A stretch of 64,000 nt of DNA from Streptomyces sp. CB00455 (GCF_001905445.1 NZ_LIVQ01000010.1:1-64000); one strand, 5' to 3'; numbered from the stretch's first letter, positions 16,381 to 25,448 are shown. Numbers and translations: made by a program. The notes: generated by a model not told the origin, from the sequence alone.

Positions 16381-17055
16381 GTGGCACGGCAAGAGCGTGC
16401 GGTACGTACGCGTCGCGCGATCTTGGAAGCGGCGGCGGCGGTCTTCGACGAGCGCGGCTACGACGCGGCCACCATCGCCGACATCCTCTCCCGGGCGGGC
16501 GTCACCAAGGGCGCCCTCTACTTCCACTTCTCCTCCAAGCAGGAGCTGGCCCAGGGCGTGCTCGAAGAGCAGTTCGCCGAGGGCGGGGTGCCCCACCGGG
16601 AGAGCAAGCTGCAGGAACTCGCGGACGTCGCGATGGTGCTGGCGTACCGGATGAAGCGCGAACCGATGCTCAGCGCGGGGGCCCGGCTCTCCCTGGGCCC
16701 CGGCATGCGCGACATCTTCGGCGGGGGGTCCGTACCGGGCTGGATCGAATTCACGCGCGCCCTGCTCTGCGAGGCGAAGGAGCAGGGCGAACTGCTGCCG
16801 CACGTGAATCCCGCCGAGACGGCCTGGATCCTCTCCGCATGCTGGACGGGTGCGCAGATCTTCTCGCAGACCCTCAACGAACGGACGGACCTCGAACAGC
16901 GGGTGGCCGCCGTCTACCAGCACATCTACCCGAGCATCGCCACGCCGGCGGTGCTCGCCAGGCTGGACCTGGACCCCGACCGGGGGCGGCGGGTGACCGC
17001 GGAGATGGGGCTCGGGCCGGAGCCGGTGCAGGAGCCCGAACTGGCGCTGCCGTGA
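16381..17055 (+). CDS. ArpA/ScbR-like gamma-butyrolactone receptor-type TetR regulator
   Basis: 224 aa from GTG 16381, preceded by CGGAGGCACC. The HTH is TIADILSRAGVTKGALYFHFSSKQE, the GBL receptor hallmark. The ligand domain keeps length and order of the family, including the AWILSACWTGAQI helix near residue 160. It lies just downstream of the P450 and the AfsA gene and has its own ARE, the usual setting of a genuine cognate receptor, so among the four candidates here this is my first choice. It would repress the island until the butyrolactone reaches threshold. Classification as receptor is by similarity only. Confidence 0.87.
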   Translation: MARQERAVRTRRAILEAAAAVFDERGYDAATIADILSRAGVTKGALYFHFSSKQELAQGVLEEQFAEGGVPHRESKLQELADVAMVLAYRMKREPMLSAGARLSLGPGMRDIFGGGSVPGWIEFTRALLCEAKEQGELLPHVNPAETAWILSACWTGAQIFSQTLNERTDLEQRVAAVYQHIYPSIATPAVLARLDLDPDRGRRVTAEMGLGPEPVQEPELALP

Positions 17056-17259
17056 GGCCGCGCCCCGCGGATCGCGGTTCCCGTCCCGGCGGCTGAGGGA
17101 CGATCCCCTCGTCCTGGCGGTGGTGAGGGCGCGCGGACCGGGTATACGGCCTGAAGTGCGTTCGCGGGGCGGGCTGGTGTGTCACGGCTCCAGTGGGACA
17201 CGAGCCGCGCTCCGTTGCGGCCGCAGACTGTGGCCGCCAAGATCCCGTACCCCTCTGGG

Positions 17260-17279
17260 CAAACCGCATTGGCGGTTTG
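17260..17279. promoter_or_regulatory. operator palindrome upstream of the third receptor-type gene
   Basis: CAAACCGC-ATTG-GCGGTTTG, perfect 8-bp arms, 10 bases before the start codon and overlapping the leader. It resembles one half of an ARE mirrored exactly and is likely bound by a receptor-type TetR protein. Confidence 0.7.
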
Positions 17280-17289
17280 TGGAGACTTC

Positions 17290-17973
17290 ATGGTCAAGCA
17301 GGAGCGTGCGGCCCGCACGCGAGAAACTCTGATCCGTGCTGCGGCGGAGGTGTTCGCCGAGCAGGGCTTCGTCACCGCGTCGATCGCGGCGATCAGCCGA
17401 CGGGCCGGTGTGAGCGCCGGCGGTCTGCACTTCCACTTCGAGAGCAAGACCGCGCTCGCCCAGGCCGTCGAGGACCGGGCGGCCGAGGCGCTGAGGGAGG
17501 TCACCGCCGGGAGACGGGCCGTGGCGGGGCCGGTGGACGGCAACGCCCTCCAGGTGCTGGTGGATGCCACCCACGACCTGATGGCCCTGCTGGCGGCGGA
17601 CGTCGTGGTCCGGGCGGGCTTCGGGCTGTGTGCGGACGTCTCCCGCACGAGCGGGGTCGACCTGCGCCGGCAGTGGCGCCTGTGGGTCGAGGAGGCCACG
17701 CGGGCCGCGGCGCGGCAGGGGGAGCTGGCCGACGGGCTCTCCCCGCAGGACGCGGCGAGTGTGGTGGTGGCCTCCACCGTGGGGCTGGAGGTCCTGGGCG
17801 CCGGTGAACGGGACTGGCTCGCGCCGCACGCGCTCGCCCGGTTCTGGGCGCTGGTCCTTCCGCGGCTCGCGGCCGACCGGACGCTGGGTGTGCTGGTCCC
17901 GGAAGGGGCGGGCGGGTCGGCTGGTGTGACTGGCCGTGATTGCGTCGCGCAGCGGGGCGAAATACCAGACTGA
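17290..17973 (+). CDS. receptor-like TetR regulator (possible pseudo-receptor)
   Basis: 227 aa from ATG 17290 with GGAG at ideal distance. The HTH motif is ISRRAGVSAGGLHFHFESK, a variation on GALYFHF. In the family, pseudo-receptors that answer to antibiotics rather than butyrolactones often differ in this way, but the motif alone does not prove it. It follows the second receptor gene by 234 bp in the same direction and has its own palindrome, so it is transcribed separately. Just downstream are two operator-like sequences and a SARP gene that it may control. Confidence 0.83.
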   Translation: MVKQERAARTRETLIRAAAEVFAEQGFVTASIAAISRRAGVSAGGLHFHFESKTALAQAVEDRAAEALREVTAGRRAVAGPVDGNALQVLVDATHDLMALLAADVVVRAGFGLCADVSRTSGVDLRRQWRLWVEEATRAAARQGELADGLSPQDAASVVVASTVGLEVLGAGERDWLAPHALARFWALVLPRLAADRTLGVLVPEGAGGSAGVTGRDCVAQRGEIPD

Positions 17974-18125
17974 CCGGTCTGTTTGAGGAGGGGGTGACGC
18001 CCCTCCTGTGGCCTTTGTCGAGGGGTGGTTGAGGGGTTCGGCCGCTGGCGGTGGATGTGGAACAAAAGGCGAAACCGCAGGTGGAAATGGGTTCTTGAGC
18101 CATGCTGGGGTCGCGCTGGTCTTCA

Positions 18126-18171
18126 AAACAGCACAACCGGTTTGATATTGACAAACCGTCGGTCCTGTTTT
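18126..18171. promoter_or_regulatory. two ARE-like sequences in the SARP promoter
   Basis: AAACAGCACAACCGGTTTG (18126-18144) and ACAAACCGTCGGTCCTGTTT (from 18151) flank TTGACA at 18148-18153, about 60 bases before the SARP start. Two receptor sites around the -35 box fit direct control of the SARP by the local receptors. Confidence 0.6.
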
Positions 18172-18212
18172 CTACTGACTGTGCGACTCATCCAAGGACA
18201 GGGGAGTACGGC

Positions 18213-19082
18213 GTGGACATCGATGTACTGGGCGCGTTGGCTGTGCGGGAGAACGGGATCTCCATCACGCCGACCGCCCCCAAGCCCCGGCAGGTCCTGG
18301 CGCTCCTGGCCCTCCATGCCGATCAGGTGGTGCCCGTATCGGCGCTCATAGAAGAGCTGTGGGCGGGTGAACCGCCGCGCAGTGCGCGGACGACGCTCCA
18401 GACGTACGTCCTGCAGTTACGTGCCCTCATCGCGACCGCCCTGGAGCGGGGCGCGGCCGACGGCGAGCAGTCCGGTGCGGACCCGGATGCCGCGCCGGGC
18501 GCGGCCGTGCGGACCGCCAAGGACATACTCGTGACGCTGCCGGGCGGCTATCTGCTGAGCAGTGGTGGCGGCACCCTGGACGTCCGGGAGTTCGACCGGC
18601 TCGCCGGGACCGGCTACCGCGCGATGGACGCGGGGGACTTCCCCGCCGCGGCGCGGCTGCTGCGCGAGGCCCTGGCCCTGTGGACCGGGCCCGCCTTCGC
18701 CGACGTACAGGGCGGGGTCCAGCTGGACATGGAGATCCGGCGGCTCGAGGAGACGCGGCTGTGCGCCCTCGACCAGCGGATCGAGGCCGATCTGCGGCTG
18801 GGCCGGCACCGGGAGCTGCTGGCCGAGCTGACCGTGCTGGCGACCCGCTACCGCACGCACGAGAACCTGCACGGCCAGTTCATGCTCGCCCTGCACCGCT
18901 CGGGCCGGCGCGGTGAGGCGCTGGACGTCTACCAGCGGCTGCGCGGAACGCTGGTGCGCGAGCTGGGGCTGGAGCCGTCCGTGGCGCTGCGGCGCCTGCA
19001 GCGCTCCATCCTGATGGCGGGTCCGGAGAGCCTGTCCGAGCCCGCCGTCGAGCCCGGGGGCGAGCGGCTCGTACGGGTCTGA
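18213..19082 (+). CDS. SARP-family pathway activator with a TTA codon
   Basis: 289 aa from GTG 18213 (GGGGAG upstream). The N-terminal OmpR-like winged helix (about 1-100) contains PKPRQVLALLALHADQVVP and TTLQTYVLQLR. The bacterial transcriptional activator domain follows (about 110-265, VREFDRLAGTGYRAMD to LRGTLVRELGLEPS). SARPs bind heptameric direct repeats and recruit RNA polymerase to biosynthetic promoters. Codon 69 is TTA (18417-18419), the rare leucine codon read by bldA tRNA, giving developmental control of translation. Two ARE-like sites upstream put it under butyrolactone control. I take it as a main switch of the island. Confidence 0.9.
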   Translation: MDIDVLGALAVRENGISITPTAPKPRQVLALLALHADQVVPVSALIEELWAGEPPRSARTTLQTYVLQLRALIATALERGAADGEQSGADPDAAPGAAVRTAKDILVTLPGGYLLSSGGGTLDVREFDRLAGTGYRAMDAGDFPAAARLLREALALWTGPAFADVQGGVQLDMEIRRLEETRLCALDQRIEADLRLGRHRELLAELTVLATRYRTHENLHGQFMLALHRSGRRGEALDVYQRLRGTLVRELGLEPSVALRRLQRSILMAGPESLSEPAVEPGGERLVRV

Positions 19083-19208
19083 CGTCGCCGTGGTTCGCAG
19101 GTCACCGGGGGCCCTGGGGCCTTTCGGGACCACCGCTCTCCGCCCTCCGGCCCCCAGGGGCCCGCGAGGGGCGGGGGCTTTGTCGGCGGCGGAAAAGGAG
19201 ACGGCTCG

Positions 19209-19961
19209 GTGCAGGAGAGGTCGGAGCGGACCCGCAGGCGGCTGGTCTGCGCCGGGGCCGAGATGTTCCACCGCAACGGCTACGCCAACGCGACGCTGGG
19301 TGAGATCGCGGGCGCGGCCGGGGTGACGAAGGGGGCGCTGTACTTCCACTTCGCCTCCAAGGACGAACTGGCGGAGGCGGTGCAGCAGCGGGGGTACGCC
19401 CTGCTGCACGATGCGGTACGGGCCCTGCGCGAAGCGGGGGCGTCGCCGCTGCAGGCGCTGATCGACATCACGCACTGGCTGGCGCGGACGCTGCACGAGG
19501 ACCCGGCGGTCCCGGCGAGCTTCCGGATCACCAAGGAGTGCGGGGCGGGACCCCGGGGGCCGGCCGGGGCGCGGCCGGTGGTGGTGGACTTCCACGCGGC
19601 GTGGATCTCGGCGGTGTGCACGTTGCTCCGGCTGGCACGGGACACGGGGGAACTCCCGGCGGCGGGCGGCCGCTGGGAGAGCACCGAGGCGCTGGTGGCG
19701 GCCGTCGCGTGCGGGATCGAGGTCTTGTCCGGGACGGGGATGCCGTACGCAGAGCTGCAGCGGAAGGTGGCGGCCATGTGGGCCCTGCTGCTGCCGGGCC
19801 TCGTGGACGGCGAGCGGGTGCGGGAGTACCGGACGGCGGGGCGGGGCGGCACGGCGGCCGGCTCCGGGGCGGCTGCGGCGGGCGGGCAGTGGTGCGACGA
19901 GGCCGTGGAGTTCCTCGGGGGCGGGGTGGGAGGGGCGCAGGCGGTGCGGAGCGCGCTGTGA
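19209..19961 (+). CDS. ArpA/ScbR-like TetR regulator
   Basis: 250 aa from GTG 19209, preceded by AAGGAGAC. The HTH is LGEIAGAAGVTKGALYFHFASKDE, again the GBL receptor type. The ligand domain is longer than its relatives by a Gly/Ala-rich C-terminal tail of about 45 residues that looks disordered. A GC-rich inverted repeat (about 19108-19165) between the SARP and this gene may terminate the SARP transcript. It is the fourth receptor-type protein in 12 kb, so the locus holds an unusually large set and heterodimers are conceivable. Confidence 0.82.
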   Translation: MQERSERTRRRLVCAGAEMFHRNGYANATLGEIAGAAGVTKGALYFHFASKDELAEAVQQRGYALLHDAVRALREAGASPLQALIDITHWLARTLHEDPAVPASFRITKECGAGPRGPAGARPVVVDFHAAWISAVCTLLRLARDTGELPAAGGRWESTEALVAAVACGIEVLSGTGMPYAELQRKVAAMWALLLPGLVDGERVREYRTAGRGGTAAGSGAAAAGGQWCDEAVEFLGGGVGGAQAVRSAL

Positions 19962-21020
19962 GCGGTGGGACGGTGGTTCCGCTGTGGGCGGCCCCGCTGG
20001 GAGGAGTCGCGCCGACGGGAGCGGTGCCGAACGGGAAGGCGGGCGGCGCCGAGGGCGACGGGGGCGGCGTGGTGCCGCTGCCGCCGGGCGACGTGGTCGG
20101 GGGAGACCCGGCGGGCGAGTAGCTCGGCTGGCGCGTGGTCCGGGGCTGCGGGATCCGGGACCGGACCGGCGGGCGAGGGGGCGGGCGCGCTTCGGCGTCG
20201 TGACCCTCGGGTGTGTGAGGGGCGCCGGAGCGCCGTCCGGCCGGGGCGCCGGGATAGGGCGGAACCGGCTGGGGGGTCGGCATCAACGGCGTTGGGTGGC
20301 GCGGTGGTTCATGCGTGGGCGTGCTGTCCGTGGGGGTGCCGTACGGCTGTCGTCGGTGCGGGTGCGGGTGCGGGTGCGGGTGCGGGTGCGGGTGCGAGGT
20401 GGGGTGGGCGCGGCGGGGTGTGTGGTCGGGCGGATCTCGGCATGGAGGGGTGGGGCGTGGAGGGGCGGGGCGTGCCCGGCGGGGGGTTTCTGGTTTTGGG
20501 TGGGGCGCGTGGTGGCGTCGGTCATGGGTCGGGAGTGTCTGTCGGGCTGGGACGTACGGCCGGGGTGGATTCCGTTTGAGGAGGGTGCCCCGGCCCGGGC
20601 GGGGCTCGGACGGCACGCCGGTGCAGGGCCGGCGGTGGGGCGGGGGGAGTGCCGGTCCGGGGCGGGGGCGCGGCAGGTGTGGGTTCCGGTGTCGCTTGCG
20701 GGCCTGGTGGGGGGCGTACGGCGGATTCGGGCCGGTGTGGGCCGGGAGTCCGGGGTGGGTTCGGTTCGTCCCCCCGGCAGGGGCGGCGGAGTCCGGGGCG
20801 CGAGGCGTGAGGGGCTGGATTTGGACATCGGGGTGGGGCTTCCGGGGGCGGTCCAGGCGGTGTTCCGCCGGGATGCGGCGGCAGGTTCGCGGCCGTGGGG
20901 CGGGGCTTGGAGGGGGGCTCGAAAGGGGCTTGAGGATCCGGTGACATCGTTCGGGGCCCGCTACCGTGCCCCGAGTCGAAGGCCGAACGACGAGGGACTC
21001 GACGACTTGCGGAGGAGACC
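19962..21020. other. 1-kb GC-rich stretch without a supported gene
   Basis: Long open frames here are products of extreme G bias on the plus strand; none has a ribosome site and a recognisable domain. A hexamer run of GCGGGT lies at about 20358-20396. The last 60 bases before 21020 fall in GC and form the leader of the next SARP gene. The DNA could be a decayed gene or spacer; I cannot tell. Confidence 0.45.
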
Positions 21021-21854
21021 GTGAAGATTCAGGTGCTGGGTCCGTTGAGTGCCGAGGTCAACGGGGGTTCGATCGTTCCGACCGCACGCAAGCCGCGGCA
21101 GATCCTGACGCTCCTCGCCCTCTACCCGGGGCGGGTGATGCCGGTGCCCACGCTCATGGAGGAGCTCTGGGGCACCGACCTCCCGCAGAGTGCGCTCACG
21201 ACCCTCCAGACCTACATACTCCAGCTGCGCCGGCGGCTCGGGACCGCCATGGGGCCGGGCGGCGGCCCGGGAAGTCCTGGTGGCGCGAAAGAGGTCCTTG
21301 CCACGCGGCACGGCGGGTACCTGCTGCAGATCCCGCCGGAGGCGGTGGACGTGCACGAGTACGAGACCCTCGTGGCCCGGGGGCACAGCGACTTCGAGCA
21401 GGGCGACGACGAGAGCGCTGCGGCCATGCTGCGCGCGGCGCTCGCGCTGTGGCAGGGGCCCGCCCTGGTCGACGTACGGGTGGGACCGATCCTGGAGATC
21501 GAGGTGATGAGGCTGGAGGAGAGCCGGCTGGTCACCGTGGAACGGCGGATCGACGTGGACCTGCGGCTGGGCCGGCACACGGAACTGCTGGCCGAACTGA
21601 CCGAGCTGATCGCCCGGCATCCGCAGCACGAGGGGCTGCACTCGCAGGCGATGGTCGCGCTGTACCGGTCGGGGCGCCAGGCGACGGCCCTGGACGTGTA
21701 CCGCCGGCTGCGGGGCCGGCTGATCGAGGACCTGGGCGTGGAACCGTCACCGCAGCTCCAGCGCCTGCACCAGGCGATGCTGACGGTGGATCCGGCGCTG
21801 GACGTGCAGGCGGGACCGAAGCGGGGGTCGACCTTCGACCTGTACGCCGTCTGA
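21021..21854 (+). CDS. SARP-family activator
   Basis: 277 aa from GTG 21021 with GGAG three bases upstream. It starts KIQVLGPLSAEVNGGSIVPT and has the winged helix (RKPRQILTLLALYPGRVMP, TTLQTYILQLRRRLG) and the activator domain (VDVHEYETLVARGH to LIEDLGVEPSPQLQRL). It is closely related over its whole length to the SARP at 28605-29426, with which it shares long identical blocks, so the two are recent duplicates in opposite orientation. No TTA codon is seen. It is probably a downstream activator under the TTA-containing SARP. Confidence 0.9.
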   Translation: MKIQVLGPLSAEVNGGSIVPTARKPRQILTLLALYPGRVMPVPTLMEELWGTDLPQSALTTLQTYILQLRRRLGTAMGPGGGPGSPGGAKEVLATRHGGYLLQIPPEAVDVHEYETLVARGHSDFEQGDDESAAAMLRAALALWQGPALVDVRVGPILEIEVMRLEESRLVTVERRIDVDLRLGRHTELLAELTELIARHPQHEGLHSQAMVALYRSGRQATALDVYRRLRGRLIEDLGVEPSPQLQRLHQAMLTVDPALDVQAGPKRGSTFDLYAV

Positions 21855-21934
21855 GCCCGGGTGCCCGGGCGGGGCCGCTCACCGGCCCGCGGGCGCACGT
21901 GCGGGGGTCCGGCCGGTGGCGCCGACCGGTGGCG

Positions 21935-22018
21935 CCGTCCGGGCTGAGCCTGCCGGTGCTGGTGCGACACCTGGCGGAGGTGGAGCGGGGATGGTTCCGC
22001 AACGTCATGGGCGGTGAG
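21935..22018 (+). pseudogene. fragment of a DinB/DUF664-type gene
   Basis: One frame reads PSGLSLPVLVRHLAEVERGW and continues FRNVMGGE, a strong match to the N-terminal helix of DUF664 (mycothiol-dependent DinB-like) proteins, then falls into noise. No start and no remaining domain are present, so this is a leftover of a deleted gene between the SARP and the flavoprotein gene. Confidence 0.5.
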
Positions 22019-22064
22019 ACGCAAGCGGCTGCTTGCGCGGGAACGCGGCCGGGAAGCGGACGCC

Positions 22065-22613
22065 TCAGGCCTGGGCGGTGCCGGGGCGGTTCAGGGCGTC
22101 GAGTGCGGCCTGCCAGGGAAAGTGCGGCGGGTCGTCCTGGCCGGCCGGCCCGGGGGTGAAGCCGCCCTCGCCGTAGAGGAGTTCCACACCGGCGCCGCGC
22201 AGGGCGGCGAGGGACTGGTCGAAGCGGGGGTGTGCGGCCAGCGCGGCGTTGGTGCAGGGCATGGCCACGACGGGAATGCCCTTGCCGATCGCCTCGGCCG
22301 CGACGCCCACGGCGAAGCGGTCGGTCAGGCCGAGGGCCCACGCATTGACGGAGTTGAAGGTGACCGGCGCGAAGAGCAGCGCGTCGGCCTGCGGCCACAC
22401 GTCGGCCTCGCCGGGCAGCTTGTACTGCCAGCGCACGGGATGACCGGTGAGCGCGGCCAGCCCGTCGAGGCTCCCGGCCACCCAGTGCGCCGCGGTGGGG
22501 GTGAGACCCAGGCACACGTCCCAGCCACTGGCCTGGGCGTTCTCGATCACGTGGGCCACGTCGAAGACGGGCGGTGCGGCGGAGCAGAGCAGGTAGAGAG
22601 TCCTCATGGTCAT
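22065..22613 (-). CDS. flavoprotein of the phosphopantothenoylcysteine decarboxylase-like fold
   Basis: 182 aa. The Rossmann-like start TLYLLCSAAPPVFD, the central APVTFNSVNAWALGLTDRF (equivalent of the PxTxNxxxKxxxGxxD loop that holds FMN) and VVAMPCTNAAL fit the HFCD flavoprotein family (PF02441), which includes CoaC, EpiD and UbiX. The catalytic His and Asn of decarboxylating members cannot be placed with certainty. Solitary HFCD proteins occur near antibiotic loci with varied roles. It lies alone, divergent from the XRE regulator, between SARP genes. Confidence 0.7.
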   Translation of the reverse strand: MTMRTLYLLCSAAPPVFDVAHVIENAQASGWDVCLGLTPTAAHWVAGSLDGLAALTGHPVRWQYKLPGEADVWPQADALLFAPVTFNSVNAWALGLTDRFAVGVAAEAIGKGIPVVAMPCTNAALAAHPRFDQSLAALRGAGVELLYGEGGFTPGPAGQDDPPHFPWQAALDALNRPGTAQA

Positions 22614-23093
22614 GTCGCCATATGATCATATCGAGGGTCCTCAACCATGCTTGAGGAAATCTGCTTCGCGCCGCCGGGGCATCGGCGCGCGGGGCGGCAC
22701 GCGGGTCGGCGGCCCGGCCTGCTGGAGCCCTCCTGGCTGTTCGGCCAGCCGATGTCGTCGTCCGGGTGGGTCCTGCGCGCCGCGTCCGGGCGCCGGGCGG
22801 AGGGCCGGGTGGGCGTGGTGTGGGCTGCGGGCGTCCAGGACGCGCGGGATGCGCACACCGATGGCCTCATCGTCGACTCCAGGGCGCTTCGTACCAGAAA
22901 AGAGCAGGGCGCCGGCCGGGGGCAGGGCCGGGTTCTGGAGAGTCTGCCTCGGCCCCGTGGAGGAACGCTCGAGGAGCGCATGACGTGCGCATGAGGCCGG
23001 CCGCGAAGGCGTGGCAAAGGTTTGCCCGCCTGTTGCCGGGCGTCCTACGCTCGTTGCCGGTTCCCGACAGATTTCTTGCCCGCGACCTCAGGG
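22614..23093. other. 480-bp gap with no supported gene
   Basis: Frames are open on both strands but none has a ribosome site and a recognisable domain. The TATGATCATATCG sequence at 22620-22632 just before the flavoprotein start is AT-rich and probably its promoter. Confidence 0.4.
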
Positions 23094-24398
23094 ATGCTCA
23101 TGCTGCGACAGCCCGCGTTCGGACACCGCCTGAGAAAGCTACGGACGGCCCGGGGGCTGTCCCAGACGGCACTGGCAGGCGAGGGCATGTCCACCGGCTA
23201 CCTCTCCCGTCTGGAGTCCGGGGCGCGCCAGCCGACCGAGCGGGCCGTGGGGTACCTGGCGGACCGACTGGGTCTGGAGTCCGCAGACTTCGAGGAGCCG
23301 GCCACCGGTTCGCTGGCCCACGCGCTCACCCTCGCGGCGTCCACCGGGTCCCCCGACGCCGTCGAGGCGTTGCGCCGGGCACTGGCTGCCGAGGGCCACG
23401 AGAGCCCGGTACTGCGCTGGCAGGCGCTGTGGCTCCTGGCACGGGCCGCACGCATCCAGGGCGACCACGCGCTGGAGCGGGACCGGCTGGACCAACTCGT
23501 CGGCCTCGGCGAGGAAGTGGGCGTCAGCGAGCTTCGCGTACGCGGTCTGACCCGGCTCGCCCGCTGCCTGCGGTCCATCGGGGAGATCACCCCGGCCCTG
23601 GACGCTGCCGTCGAGGCCCACCGGATCGCGCTGCGCGAGGAGCTGGGCGTGGAGGACCGGGCCACCGCCCTGCTGGCGCTCGTGTCCGTCCAGGCCGAGG
23701 CGGGCCGCATCGGCGACGCGCGTGTGCACGCCGACGAGCTGACCGTCCTCGTCGAGGGCCGCTCCGACGCGCTGTGGGCCGAGGCGATGTGGACGGCCGC
23801 TGCCGTCCGCATGCGTCTGGGCGACTACCCCGGCGCCCAGTCCTGCCTGGACGACGCCCTCGACCGCTTCGGCAGCCAGGAGGACCTGGTCCTGTGGATC
23901 CGGCTGCGCCTGGCCACGGCCCGGCTGCACCTGCAGAAGCTGCCGGCCGATCCGGAGCAGGCGCAGCGCCGCGCCGCCGAGGCCGAGGCCGCCCTCGCCT
24001 TCGTGGGCACACCGGCCCTGCGGCAGGACCTGACCGCGCTCAAGGCCGACCTCGCCTTCGCCACCGGCCGCTACGACGACGCGCGCGACCTGCTCGGCAC
24101 GCTGGCCGCCGATCAGCCGAGGATGACCTACCGCGGCCAGGTACGGCTGGAGATCCTGCGCCACCAGCTGCTGATCCTGGGTGGCGACCCCTCCGGGATC
24201 CAGGGCCTGCGCGATCTGGCACAGCAGGCACAGGAGGACGCCAACATCGACCTGGCCGCCGAGATCTGGCGGGTGCTGGCCGACGCGCTGACCCAGGCGG
24301 GCCACGCAGGTCAGGTGGTTCACGCAGGTCAGGCGGGCCACGCAGGTCAGGTGGGTCAGGCGGGCCGGCTCAGCGGGGTCTCGGCCGTCGGGGGTTGA
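23094..24398 (+). CDS. XRE-family regulator with TPR-like repeats
   Basis: 434 aa; ATG 23094 and ATG 23100 are both possible starts. Residues 8-65 form an XRE helix-turn-helix (HRLRKLRTARGLSQTALAG, GYLSRLESGARQPTERAV). The remaining ~350 residues are alpha-helical repeats rich in Ala, Leu and Arg, like the TPR regions of signal-sensing regulators. The last 40 residues carry a small tandem GHAGQV/A repeat coded at about 24298-24360. The gene stands 65 bp before the aromatase/cyclase and may control or be cotranscribed with it. It could act as a peptide- or protein-sensing regulator. Confidence 0.8.
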   Translation: MLMLRQPAFGHRLRKLRTARGLSQTALAGEGMSTGYLSRLESGARQPTERAVGYLADRLGLESADFEEPATGSLAHALTLAASTGSPDAVEALRRALAAEGHESPVLRWQALWLLARAARIQGDHALERDRLDQLVGLGEEVGVSELRVRGLTRLARCLRSIGEITPALDAAVEAHRIALREELGVEDRATALLALVSVQAEAGRIGDARVHADELTVLVEGRSDALWAEAMWTAAAVRMRLGDYPGAQSCLDDALDRFGSQEDLVLWIRLRLATARLHLQKLPADPEQAQRRAAEAEAALAFVGTPALRQDLTALKADLAFATGRYDDARDLLGTLAADQPRMTYRGQVRLEILRHQLLILGGDPSGIQGLRDLAQQAQEDANIDLAAEIWRVLADALTQAGHAGQVVHAGQAGHAGQVGQAGRLSGVSAVGG

Positions 24399-24463
24399 GG
24401 AAGGCTCGAGTCCCCTGGTGCAGCCTGGAGCGCATCGTCGAACGATCAGGGGAGGTACGTCTC

Positions 24464-25426
24464 ATGTCGTCGCAGCGCGTGCACGCGAGCGAGCAGACGG
24501 CGTGGGTGTCCGCTCCGGCCGGCGTGGTCTACGGACTGTTGGCCGACGCCGTCCGCTGGCCGCTCCTGCTGCCCCCGCCCGTCCACGTCGAGCGGATGGA
24601 CTTCGACGGGGTCCGGGAACGGCTGCGGCTCTGGGACGTGCGGGACGGGCTGGTTCGCTCCTTCCACCTACGCCGGGCGCTGCACCCGCACACGAGGACC
24701 GTCGAGTTCGAGCAGGAGGACACCGCCCGCCCGGGCGCGCCCACGGCCGGCGTCTGGACGGTGGAGGAGCACGGCGGGACGCGATCGCTGCTGACGCTGC
24801 GCCAGGAGCGCACCCTGGAGGGACTGCCCGCCGCCGAGACCGGGCGCAGCCGGCAGGAGTGGCAGGCGGAACCGGCAGAGCAGCTCGCCCACATGAAGGC
24901 GATCGCCGAGCGCTGGGACCGCCTGGACCAGCTGCTGCTCTCCTTCGAGGACAGCGTGCACGTCGAGGGCCCCGCCGAGCTGGTCTACGACTTCCTCTAC
25001 CGGATCGAGGACTGGCCCGAGCGCGTCCCGCACGTGGAATCGGCCGACGTGGTCGAGGACGTACCCGGCGTGCAGCTGGCCATCGTGGACACCTGCGCCA
25101 CCCCCGACGGCCGGACGCTCACCACCCGCTCGGTCCGGCTGTGCTTCCCCTCGGCCGCACGGATCGTCCACAAGGAGCTGACGACGTCCCGCCTGGTCGC
25201 CGCGCACAGCGGCGAGTGGTCCCTGGTCCCGGACGGGAGCGGCGTACGGGTCGTCTGCGCGCAACGGGTGATGCTGCGCGAAGAGGCGGTCGAGGAGGTG
25301 CTGGGCGCCGGCACCGATCTCGTCGAGGCCCGGCGGTACGTACGCACATGGCTGGGGCGGGCCGCTGCCGAGACGCTGCGCCTGGCCAAGTGGCACGCCC
25401 AGAGCGCCGTCCGCCGTCTGCGATGA
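24464..25426 (+). CDS. bifunctional aromatase/cyclase (two SRPBCC domains)
   Basis: 320 aa from ATG 24464 with GGGGAGG upstream. Two START-like domains lie in tandem: about 5-150 (VSAPAGVVYGLLADAVRWPL) and 165-310 (DSVHVEGPAELVYDFLYRIEDWPERVPHV). This is the di-domain ARO/CYC layout of type II polyketide systems that closes and aromatises the first ring of reduced polyketides. No ketosynthase, chain length factor or polyketide ACP is next to it, although an ActIII-type ketoreductase lies at 33.7 kb. It may work on a product made elsewhere on the replicon or in the unsequenced part. The PPTase gene begins 22 bp downstream. Confidence 0.88.
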   Translation: MSSQRVHASEQTAWVSAPAGVVYGLLADAVRWPLLLPPPVHVERMDFDGVRERLRLWDVRDGLVRSFHLRRALHPHTRTVEFEQEDTARPGAPTAGVWTVEEHGGTRSLLTLRQERTLEGLPAAETGRSRQEWQAEPAEQLAHMKAIAERWDRLDQLLLSFEDSVHVEGPAELVYDFLYRIEDWPERVPHVESADVVEDVPGVQLAIVDTCATPDGRTLTTRSVRLCFPSAARIVHKELTTSRLVAAHSGEWSLVPDGSGVRVVCAQRVMLREEAVEEVLGAGTDLVEARRYVRTWLGRAAAETLRLAKWHAQSAVRRLR

Positions 25427-25448
25427 GCACGAGAAGGAGGCCGTAACG

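Noticed and set aside
19962..21020. Genes in the 1-kb GC-rich stretch
   Set aside because: Open frames in several registers arise from base bias; none has a start signal or a known domain.
22766..25426. 886-codon frame from 22766
   Set aside because: The first 560 codons are a shadow of the XRE/TPR gene and spacer; only the part from 24464 has a domain (ARO/CYC) and a ribosome site.
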